Assembly: GCF_003073045.1 (NCBI RefSeq)
Contig: NC_037591.1
Span: 28,367,319 to 28,431,318, forward strand
Reading direction: 5' to 3'
DNA length: 64,000 bases
DNA from: Pomacea canaliculata
Taxonomy: Eukaryota; Mollusca; Gastropoda; Architaenioglossa; Ampullariidae
Part shown: positions 50,798 to 62,305 of the stretch, piece after piece
How the letters are laid out: each line of letters begins with the position of its first letter
Position numbering within the stretch: the stretch's first letter is position 1
The notes under the pieces: model-generated
What the model saw: only the letters and a program-made list of their open reading frames with translations
Databases searched by the model: none
What the model was told of the DNA's origin: nothing
Translations under genes and position numbers: made by a program

Positions 50798-53700
50798 CTA
50801 TGGCAGGTACCATCTTCCACAGTCGCGTACTTTTTCAGGGAGTCGCATCTCTTCAGACAGCAGGAAACTTCGTGGTCCGACCGTTCCTGTACCTTCTCCT
50901 TTCTTGCAGACGGACCCGTCGGGTACTTTCTCGTAGTTAAAACAGCGGGAGTCGAGTCTCTTCCATGGGCTCCTCTTGTCCCACCCTTCCGTGCGTCTCC
51001 AACGGCAAATCTGGCTCCATGCTGGAGTCGTTGACGACCTTGTCTCTTCGGAAGTTGTCGTCTGGTGCCGCGCCGCTGCCATTCTGCAGGGTCGAGTTGT
51101 CGGGCGCGATGACGTCACTGAAGCGCTTGTGGGAGGAGGCGTGGTGGTGGCGGTCAGGTGGGAGGGGGAATGCCTCCGCGGCGCACGCTTGGTGTCTATT
51201 CGCGTTGGGCGGGTGGCGCTGAGGCTGTCGACGTCGTTGTGCACTTTGCTGCGTGCCTTGAAGGCGCTGACCACGTCCCACGCCTCGTTGAGCAGCGGCA
51301 CCACCAACACGAACAGCAGCGCCAGGAAGGCCCAGGCTTTAGCCACGTTAATCTGCAAAAGAGGGTGTTCGGATGGCGGGTTTGAGACAAACGTTTTTCT
51401 TAATTGACTTCTGCAAATTTTGAATTTAATTTTAAATTAAGGTGTTTTTTTTTTCCATCTATTTTTTTGAACTGCAGTTTATTTTTATGATCCTCATCGG
51501 CGTCGTCATCATTGCTCACCCAATGCGTAAATTCTTCCCGGCTCATGACGCGCACCAGAACCATGAAAGCAGGCCACACCAGCACCAGGACGACGGTCAG
51601 CACCAGGGAGCCGATGTTGGCCAGCAGGCGTGCAGCACGGAACGTGTCGCTGACCTCCTGCAGCGTCGGCCGGTTGTCCAGCTGGTGTGCACCGCTCAGG
51701 TTCAGCTCCCTGGCATCAGAGTGATGGCACACGTGCTAAGATCGAGGCGCCACTTTTCTTTTGTGTGTGTGTCATTCTGTCTACTACCTTTCTCTTTCAT
51801 CTCCTTCTCAACCTTTCAAAATTTTTTTCCTTTGTCTGACGCACATGCACTCGAAAACAAGTTCGCAAATATTTGTATACACATGTTATAATTATGCAGA
51901 CATTAGTATACATACAATAGATGCATACTCACAAAATTACTTGCACTAAAAAACGCAAAAATATAGGCGAGACTAGCCTTTGCTTCTTTTGTCCCACTCA
52001 CTCCCCCCTTCCCTAGCAGCCCACTTACTTGGCGTAGACTTCTGTCCACGGAGCCAGCGGGTTGTCGATGTCGCGAGTGTTTTCCCAGATCTCCGCGTCC
52101 TGGGACTTGTCGTAATAACGGTTGGTGACGAACGACACCACCACCGTGACGACTCCGCTGAAGAGAATGGCCACGAGGTTCCCGCAGAGCATGGGCAACT
52201 CCTTGCCTGAAAGACAAAACGATTGTTCTAGAACGTAACATTAGCATCCGTCTAAATGGTAGTGTGGGTGAACGATGGCTGTTTAACCAGAAGTCACAAT
52301 AGGAAGAAGTCAGGTTGACTCTGTCTCTCAACGTTCTTCAAGGCTTGGCTCTCTGTGTATGCTATTACCTGTGTTGTCCAAGAAGAGAGACAACCCTCCG
52401 TCGAAGGTGGAAGCCACTGCAAGCCAGGTGATGAGGGCGACGCAGGTACCCGACACGCTGCCGATCACCATGGCGATGCCTGTCAGACGGCCCCAGAACA
52501 TGCACAGGGCGAGAGGGATCACTGCCGAGCCAACGAGGATCCCCATGAACGAGTAAACCCAACCAAGATTCAGCTGTAACGGGAGGAGAAGCCGACAGTT
52601 GGTCAAGAACGGAACTGCAAACATTAACGCCACGTAACAAAATGTTTCAAGCCGTGTCTATAAACCTTACGTGAGGTAGCATGCATGCAGACAAGCAGAT
52701 GTTCATCGTAAATAAAAGTTAGCATGACAAGAGATTTGCATACTATTGTTGAAATTATCTGCTCAGGGAGACATGAAAATGTTTGGTGGAATACTTTCAG
52801 CACCGTAGCTTGAATGCGAGTCAAGCCCTCCCATGCCAGCCAGGTATGCGGGTTGAGACTCCACTTCCAGACATTATTGGAAGACATTAAACTGATTTTA
52901 ACCGGTGTGTAAGGACAAATGAGCAATATCGGCAGCTGTTAGAGATTTTATAAGCCTACCATGGAGTGCAATACCAACAGGCGGGCTGCATCATGGTGCA
53001 GAATTTTGTGACACGCGTGAATGAACTGGACAAGTAGCCTACAGTCTCGATGAAATTGTTTCTCTGGCTTGCATTTCTAGGGTCGATGCCAATAAATCAT
53101 TATGACTCTTTTAAGAAATCTTTATTTCCACCATTTATGAGACAATATGAAAACTTGTTTTTAAAAAATAATAAAATACTATTGTTTATTAAAACCTGTA
53201 AAAAATTGCAAAGAAACAGAAGAAGATGGAGGAGGAGGAAAAAATGGAACTGGAGACAAGCAAACCCCCATCATGTAGAGCAGAACTGTGAGCGGTAGAA
53301 TGGCCATGGTTGTCCACACTAGGCACCAGTTCTTGAGGCGGTTCAGGTAGTCAGTGTACTCGCGGTAGTGGCCGTGGGTCGGACACTTGTACTCGGAGCG
53401 CACTGACCGCTGGTTCAGGTCCCGGTCTCTAGAAGGTATGGAAGGCAAACTATGGTCATGGGCCAGGTCAAAAGGACACGTGGAAGCCGATGTCAAGGAA
53501 AGAACAACCATTATTACAACCGCACTGTGTGCAAACAAGATAGATTCCTTCTAGTTTTAACAGAAACAATAGCATCTACCCACGATTAGGCAGACAAACA
53601 AACAAAAATGTTGACATGGGTTAATGCAGACAGACAAACGGGCAGAATAAGAAAATGAACAAGAAGGATATATCGCAAGCTTCTGAATTAGAAAAAGTTC

Positions 53701-56700
53701 TTTTCAATAACAATTCATCAAACTTCCTTTTTCGTGCCCAGCTACCCTAGAGACGAACATGTGCCACCACTCACTTGTCATCTTGGTGGCACGGCTCGCA
53801 GTAGGCCATGCTGATGCACGTGCACTTGTCGCGCGGGTTGGCCATGCGACCACGCCCCTTTCCGCACAAGATGCAGCTGTTTAGTGTCCGTAGTCTTGCG
53901 GTATGGCTGAAGGCATTTGAAAATCAGTATGTAAACAAATTTGTCAAATAATTGACGAATTATTGAAAATCACTTAGCTTTACTGATGTCTGTGTAAGAT
54001 GTGCAGTACTCACTAATACAAAATGGCGGAGGCTTATGTGGACTGGCTAAGTAAACTATCAAATGCAGGGATGCAGAAATCGGCAGAAATCTACAGAATT
54101 ACCGTATAAAGTTTACATCCTTACTCAACGCCGCTGATTTCCATGCTATGACCTGTACATGCAGCCTTGCTTATATTTTAAACGTAAATGTTAAGTTCAT
54201 AACATTGTATGGACCAGCTGTCACATATTTCCAGATGTCACGTCTACGATGTTGCTATTTTCCTGTCGGTAAAAGAAAGAGAGGTTTCACAAAGCTGCAG
54301 GATTGATTGATTTGTGATGGTCTTGAGGTCATGGTATTGACCTAAAATCTCGCAGTTCTCGACGTGTCGAGCTCTTTGCCGCCAACACTTTTATTTTCTT
54401 CGTCAACTTCCAGCGAGTTCGCTTTGATGGCCGAATGTTTCTATTGTCATCTTTTTGTTTGGCTAACGAATTACAATTCTGTAATGTCCATTGTTCTCTG
54501 TCTTCACCGTCTTTGAAAAAAAAAATCCAATAACACAGCATTTTTGTGAGATGAGGGCTCGTTATCGGCATTCACTTTCGCGTGCGGTTTATTTCTTTAG
54601 CTGAACTCGTCTCTGGAGGACGAAAATCTTGTGAGACATGGCAAGCTGACTAGCCTTGGCACGGTAGTGAGCCGTGACAGGATGGAGTGTATTGATGGTA
54701 CTGTAATAATGCGTGACGGGATGGAGTGTATTGATGGTACTGTAATGATGCATGACGGGATGGACAATTGCATCCACTGGGATGAGGCATTGGGAGATGG
54801 AGAGTATTGATAGAGTTGTGATACCAGATACCTGACCAGGCAACAATGTAGACATAATAATCGCAGTGGTGGAGTGCTGGCGAATGCAGTTCATTGATGG
54901 ACACAGCGAGGCATGCTATACTTTACAGTGTAGGGGCTAGAGTTGGGGGATGTTTTTTCATGCCGAGCCAGCAACTAAAGATAAATCACGACAAAGCAGC
55001 CAGGCATGTAAACAGATGCCACATGCAGAAAAAGAACAACGTGACCGAGACGAGATATGAAGCCAGGACAGCAAATCCTCACTGTATTCCGCAAAAGGTA
55101 TTCTCTTCGGTTGGCCACCGGCTGCCCTGGGCGTACAGTGGCAATGTGACCGGTACACTAATATGAACACGAGACACTAAAAGATTTCGTTCATAAAGCC
55201 CAAGAGCAGACCACAACGGCCCCCTTACAATAGGTCTTTTTTAGAAAGTTTGAATATTGGATAATATTTCTTTAGATGACAATTTTTATGAGGACATACT
55301 GCGGACCGTCACGTCTTCTTTTTGTAGAACTACTTCTGAAATCAGTTTACCTCTTGGCGACCACTGTTGTCATGTGTTTCCGAGATCAATTACTGTTGTG
55401 AAATGACGAATCTAGTGTGATTATGAAATATTTTGAGTTTGATTGTTACTTCTTTGGCAGTAATTTGTAACTAACAAGAGTTTTTATGAGCTCGTAGAAA
55501 TGTTTTACAAAAGTTTTCTGCTCGAGGAAGGAGTTTGGTATTTCTACGAGCGCTATATCTTGACCTCTGCTTCATCTGTATAAGGCTGAAGGTGTGTGAG
55601 TGATGGTTGGTACTCACCCTGAGATAAATGCCATAAATGTCGTAAATGAGGATGGAGGTCACGGCCATGACCTCTGCAGACCCAGTCGATGTCACAGCCA
55701 TCAAGAGCATGATCAGCATCATTATCTCGCCCTGTTTCCCAAGCAGATGGGAAGCTACTAGAGGTGCGACAAGGCCTTAAGAAAAGAAGAACACATATTA
55801 GAGACAGATAAAGAAGACAACAAGCTGTGAAGCGTTTCTAATTCGTCAGTCCTTGCAGTCAGGCAAAATGTCTACAGGCATGCCATGGAGATAAAGCTTT
55901 AGACAGAAGTAAAAATGGTTGGCAGAAAATATATACGTCCATTTTCTGTATTAGGAAAGATCTACAATTTCATGGTCTCCCTTGGGATGTAACCATAGAT
56001 CCGAAGGGGAGGGAGAAAGACATCAAGGTTTCCAAGGTAATAACCCTCGCACTCGTATCCAATGTCGAGACTGTCAAAGCACAACGGACCACCCAGCACG
56101 CGGACAGACGCAGTCTTCACGTCCGAACAGAGTGTCTCTCTTCCCTTCTGTACAGCAGCGCCGCACTAACATCCACGCACACAGATATATCAAGTTATAC
56201 TTTTTAAGGCGTGTTTATTTGCGATGCTTTGCTTACCTTCATTGACTTGCTCTGCCTTGAGCAGAGGCTCGCCGTTACTGGCAGACAGGACGATGTATGC
56301 CAAGCCCATGGTCGTGGCAAAGGAGAAGGGCATGGCAAACCACGCGATGCCCCCGAGCAGGAACCCCAGTGCCCCCTGCTGGGGCTTGGCGGCCACGCTG
56401 CTCTGCCAGTAGGACTGGTCCATGAAGACGGTGCCAAAATTGCCTGTTAAATTTGACCATTCTTTCTGTACCATTTGAATGATTGCAGACAATAGGGATT
56501 TGATAGAAGACCACAGACCAAGGCACAACACCAACAATCACAGACAATCAGGGAATGAAAAAGCGAAAAAAAAAAAATGCTAGAAGTAGGCAATGATAAT
56601 AGATAAATATATCCAATAAATGGAATAAAAATGCGACATAAAAAGTGCCAAGGCACCCACCAGAAGAATGATACTCAAGTCATGTCAAAACCGACAGTAG

Positions 56701-59700
56701 TGCTGACATAGTAGATAATACAGTCGCCTTCACAATACCTCAACAGGTCTGACATTGTGAACTAAAACACTCACTGGCTCACAAACACTACTCACATACA
56801 GATAAAATATACAGAATACAGACACGCGCGCGCACACACACACACAAACATAATGTGCAGACATACATACCCATACACGACATTCAACACACGCGCAAAC
56901 GTACATTCTCTCACTATATACATGAAGGTGGGAAAGTGGCACAAACAAGAGAGAGAGGCTTAATTAGCAGCCTAATCCAATTAGAGACGCTGCCATCAGT
57001 TGGACAAAGCATTGCTTTGCATAGGCACCTCTATTTTCTCTTCCTACAAATGTCAAGTTCAGCGGATAGGGGTGGAAGAGGGAATGATACCAGAACCGAA
57101 ATCGAATAATCAAATGCAAAATGTGGGGCAACCTCGGTGACAATTTTTCCGTTGTTGAGAAAAAGAGTTAGAATGTGTGTGTGTGTGTGTGTGTTTCGTA
57201 AGTAATTCATGAGTGTGAAAAAAAGTGATACGTTTGACCGACCTTCAAAGCCTGAAACAATTGAAAAAATATACCGCGGGTGGAGTTTTTGACGGAGGAC
57301 GGAAGAAACTGAACACACCCGATGGGCGTGTACCAATCTACTTAAAAGCACAGCATCGCACAGCGCTTGAGAATGGCCGAGTGCAAAGACAATTTGTTTT
57401 ACCAGCTAATGATTTTCATTCTAAACACACCCTAAGTACATGAGAGCAAACAGTCGGCGTTTAGCCCGGGCAGCAGGAATGTGGGATTGTTTCCATAAAC
57501 AAATCGCTGCTTTTGAGCGGAGGTGAAAATAAAAGTACGAGAGGGACGTGGCTGAAAAAATGTCGCGACACGTAAAGACTGAAAAACTCTCACTCCTCCC
57601 TTCTCTTCATTCTCTTCGTTAAGACACAGCCTGCAGAAAGTTCTCCTTTCGGATTTAAAGGACCTCTTTTATCTTGTATTATTTTCTACTGTGTTTTTTC
57701 TTTAAAAGTTGTAAGTCTGAACTTTAAAATGCTTGAGTGGCTGTAAATTACTAATTTTTCTTGAAACGTATTCATTGAAAAATTTGTTCTGCACCTGTAT
57801 TGCTGAGAATGTTTTAAATCTATATAAATACTTTACATTGCAAATTTTGAACAGCACTTAACTATAAGATTTTGTTCCTTACATAAACATATTAGTTTTT
57901 AATTTGACTGTTCAGTCGGATGGAAGAGGGTTCTACACGGCGTATACACCATGCATTGTGTCTGTACACAGCGTCCACTAATGAAGTTGTTGCCCACTCG
58001 AGCTTCCATTAATAGACTTTACGTGTCTGGCGGTGGCTGCCCGGCTCCACTTTCACATCGACACTCTCGTTATCTCTGACCTTCTTGACGACCGAACTAT
58101 TCAAGAATTCGACAAACGAGCGGTCGTAAGGCAGTCTTGGTGGACCGCACATTGATGTAATTACTGAACCCTTGGTCTGACTTTGTGGAAACGAATGGCG
58201 TCTGAGAGCATTGTACTAATGATCTCATCCTCCAACCCCACAACAATCAGCAATAAAATGTGCCATTTACCCATCTAAAACAAAAAAATAAAGAAATTTA
58301 CTCAGTGTTCTAATAGTGTATCTCAGAGGACTCGCAGAACTCGCAGGACACTGAAATGAATGTCCAGTGTTTATCTTCTCCTTTCTACGCTTGTCGTACG
58401 AGGCCTCTGTACCAAAGTCACATCTCAACCCCTCACAACGCTAGTAACAATCCTTCCCCCCACTTTTGAGCCCTTCATCACCTAAATTTCTTTGCTGGTC
58501 TGAGCTAGTTGTAAAACTGCTTGTGCTGATCTTGATTGCTGACAGTTAGGTTTTACAAACATTCCTCAGTAATAAACGCTGGAGCGAAAACTTTTCTGTT
58601 CTTGAACCCCACCCTCCACCAATCTGTACTGTTTTGCATAAAGACCGTTCCTAACTTGACAAATATAAACGAAATGTAGACAAGCTTGACAAAGATTTTA
58701 CATTATAAAAACTTTGCCAGACTTGGTCAAAGGTTAGTCTACATTTGTCCAATGACGAACGGTCTTCATGTGAAGAACGATACTCACCTACGATGTTGGT
58801 AATGCCGAACATCAAGGCAGAGCCCGAGACGAGAGTCAAGTAGCTATTTTCAAGGTTCCCTTCGGATATTTTCGCACAGGACAGAATGTCATACATCCGG
58901 TCCACGCTGCCTGTAACGGGACATGAGAAGATAAGTCACGCGGGTCACACGCAAATAAATTATTGTGCGAATGGCATCAAACTGGACACTGAAGTAAACA
59001 AGTTGTGAAGATAGTGGAGAGTACTATAACATGTGGCGCACAAAGAAGCTTGTGACAAACAAAGTGATCCTCAAAATGTTTGCGTCTTGTAGTGAAGAAA
59101 GATAAAAGATAGATGAGGTATAAAGATCGACACAAATTTGGTACTGATGGCTACCACAGGTTTGTAAGTCTGGTAGGGAAGACTGTTATCAGTTGACTAA
59201 TATTCTCATCCTCAGACATAATTCAACAGTCAAAACGACCTTTTTACAGAATACGTTACCCTACTCTTTGCTAAGCAAATCCGCACATAATACAGTTCTT
59301 TTACCAGCTGCCATGGACGTTCCATGTGCCAGATACCGCAGAATGCTTTTCAAATGTTTGAAAGAGAAGTTAATGGAAACATTAAAAACACATTAAGGCG
59401 TTTTGTGAAAAAAGTAAGAGACCTAATGGACTGCCGGAGTTGTTGGGGTCCATGTAGACCTTGGACATAAAGATGACCAAGATAACATACATGATGGCTG
59501 TGTTAAAGTAAGACACGTAGACAGTAGCCCCCAGGCCACCGATAAAAGTGTAAGCACCGATGGTGGCGGCGACGAGAGTTGTGGCGTACTCCAGGCTGAT
59601 GAACTTCACCAATGAAGTAATCACTGCAGCGCCACCTGAAAGGCGCATAAAAGTTCGTCAGGCAGATATCTCTTTGTAACGTTTAGCATCAATAAAGTAA

Positions 59701-61982
59701 AAACAAAAAGTTTATTACTAATAAGCATTTAATAAATTCCAGGCCATCTGTGTCAGTAAGCAACACAAGCCTGTACTGTCAATAGACCTATAAGCTATGT
59801 CCGAAAGAGCAGTATCAAAAGACATGTAGGTGACTCCATATTGTCTGCAACGGCTAGGATTTAAGACTGCGTGTTCCACCTTAAACAGCAGAAGTCACCA
59901 TGTGATGGAGCTGATGTTCTTACCCAACATGAGCATGGCGGTGACGATGATGTTGGTGGCAAGAGCAAAGACGCAGAAGACCTTGTGAGTTGTTTTCCCG
60001 AACCTGGCCTTGACGACCTGCAGGTAGGTCTTGGCTCCTGGTGCCCGTATTTTCAGCTGAACCGACAGCATGGAGAAAAGAAGGATCTGAATGGTCGCCC
60101 CTGCTGCGTACCAGAAAGCCCCGCTGACGCCGTACTGGCAAAGAGACCAGGAAGTGACGTAAGGAGGGTAGATGAGGGTACAATAAATCAGAAAATGTTA
60201 TCAAGCCTTTTTGTGAAAAAGACGTGAAAACAGATTAATTAAGAGCATTGTAATTTCGGCAGATAAAATTTCATTTAAACAAAATAAAGGGAAGAAAATA
60301 ATTAATTTTGCAATGGTCCTATCCTACCTAATTATAATGTTGATGTGATGGGGCTATCGAAAGAAACACTCGTCACTGTAGTCTGAGAAGAAAGTGTTTT
60401 TAATGCCATAGAGAAGTTTTTATCACTGTTTTATTTGTGCATCTGATGCTCAGAACTAATCTAACATGTAGGATAGGGTATGCATGGTCGCTTGCAGCAA
60501 TCGTTTGTAGAAAGATAGTAAATGGACAACATAGAAAAGGAAAGGCAACAAAGGACAGAGAAAGAAATTTATTCGTGCATGCTTCCAAATCAATAGCCGT
60601 TCACAACAACAGGACAATGAAAATGAGTTCAAACGCTAGTGCAGGAGATACCTAAGCTACATTATTCAGTAAGTAGGTGGCAGCACGTCTTTCGGAAGCT
60701 AAAAAAAAAAAAAACAAAACCCTCTGCTTTTTACATTGTACAATGTGCCATGGAATCTTTACTACTTGCTGTGAAGCCTATACCAATTGTTTTGAAAAGC
60801 AGATTTTCTCGAACGATTACCGGGTTTCATTGCCTGGCTAGGTGCTTTAGACATTTAGAATGCCTGCAGATGATCTAGGAGAACACTCTGAAGCTCATTT
60901 GTAAAATTGCTGAATTTAAGATGACAAGTGAGGTCTCGTTTCTTTAATTATTTATCTACAAATTTTTCTCAGATGTCTGTACGCTCATTTTACGTCGCTG
61001 TGTTCTTCACTAACCGAGCAGTTTTCTCTGGACGGTTCAGTCGCTGGCGGGACACAACAGATTTAATGTCGCCACAACTTCGCAGCCAGTCACGTTTGAA
61101 TGAAATATCAAGTTAACCATCTGAGTAATCATCCAGTTTCAGTCTCTAGAGAGAAAATCCTTTAATGGCATTCTATGCACGGGCTTCGGAAACAGAGTGG
61201 TTTGCCCTTTAGAATATACATTCTGGGACGTTGGAAGATTGGGATTTTACATACGGAGTAAAAAAATAATCTGAAATATTTTTTCATTTAAATCATTATT
61301 GATTTTTACAGTTTAGAGTTATTAGAAATTCACTCTGAAAGAAATGATGCATAATGTCAGCGCGGACATGTCTGAATCATTAAAAAAAAGATAAGCAGTG
61401 AGCAGGTCGGGTGCAGTCCTCAAAGGTGGGGCTGTATTCATAAATTGCTAGTTTTCAGTTGACCCCAGGGCAAGTTTACAATTAGAAATCATGCGGTCAT
61501 GGAAACGGAAGTGAAACATCGGAAAGAGAAAGAATGATAGATGCAGACTTTTTTCTTTCGAGTCTTCGATTTTGGTCTGATTGAAAGTAATTTTTCGAAT
61601 GAGTAAGTATAATTTATAACATGCATAACATACCAATTCCCTATAATTCACTATACAACAAAACATGCAAGCTTATACTTAATTCAACTAGAAGCTAATG
61701 CAGGTCTTAAAAAGGATTTTAAAAAATAAATAAATGTCCGAGAATGAAATCGAACTCCACATCCTACGATCCTAGCAGCTCTGTGCTGTACCACGTGACT
61801 ACCCATGAAGATTAATGTCCCATTGAGACTGTGAACTGTACCGGGGGTGTTGTACCGACCTCTGAGGCAACAGATGCTGACCGCAAGAGAGTGGCGGCCC
61901 ATATCCACTGAGACACGATGGAAGTCGCCGTTAGTCCCGCGTTGACCTTTCCGCCAGCGTCGAAAGACGTGTCCAGCGAATC
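50798..61982 (-). CDS. DUR3: DUR3-like urea/solute symporter (sodium:solute symporter family), 5' incomplete
   Basis: Twelve exons on the minus strand: 61860-61982, 59924-60134, 59423-59635, 58788-58910, 56237-56443, 55618-55775, 53775-53906, 53266-53428, 52369-52573, 52029-52206, 51520-51709 and 50798-51352; about 818 residues are visible. DUR3 proteins are plasma-membrane urea symporters known mainly from fungi and plants. Hallmarks: [96 protein letters not shown] and [10 protein letters not shown]. Many hydrophobic segments fit a LeuT-type fold. Exons 7-8 encode a loop rich in Cys pairs. Exon 7 has one extra base relative to its neighbours: its start (PYRKTTDT) is in phase with exon 6 and the rest (SCILCGK) is in phase with exon 8. 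The last exon is uncertain: the printed frame ends at 50798, but another frame ending at 50937 looks more protein-like. The first exon with the start codon and TM1 was not found and probably lies beyond 64000. Confidence 0.88.
57176..57194. repeat. (GT)n microsatellite
   Basis: A short GT run lies in the DUR3-like gene intron between exons 4 and 5. No function is apparent. Confidence 0.8.
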
Positions 61983-61991
61983 CTGCAACAA

Positions 61992-62305
61992 GGACAAGAT
62001 ACAGGCAACTGCCACGACAACAAGGTATACAGGTAACTCTCATGGCAACAAGGTATACATGGAACTCTCATGGCAACAAGGTATACATGGAACTCTCATG
62101 GCAACAAGGTATACAGGTAACTCTCATGGCAACAAGGTATACAGGTAACTCTCGTGGCAACAAGGTATACAGGTAACTCTCATGGCAACAAGGTATACAT
62201 GGAACTCTCATGGCAACAAGGTTTACATGTAACTCTCATGGCAACAAGGTATACAGGTAGCTCTCATGGCAACAAGGTATACATGGAACTCTCATGGCAA
62301 CAAGG
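61992..62305. repeat. 28-bp minisatellite, ten units plus a degenerate one
   Basis: From 62024 the sequence repeats a 28-base unit about ten times, ending near 62305. Each unit is GGTATACAGGTAACTCTC or GGTATACATGGAACTCTC followed by ATGGCAACAA. The units differ mainly at two or three positions. A more diverged, longer unit (61992-62023) leads directly into the splice acceptor of the first visible DUR3-like exon. Since 28 is not a multiple of three, the array cycles through frames and is not a plausible coding repeat. Confidence 0.9.

Noticed and set aside
50976-51407. Long plus-strand open frame over the DUR3-like last exons.
   Set aside because: It is the antisense shadow of GC-rich coding exons on the minus strand and has no family similarity.
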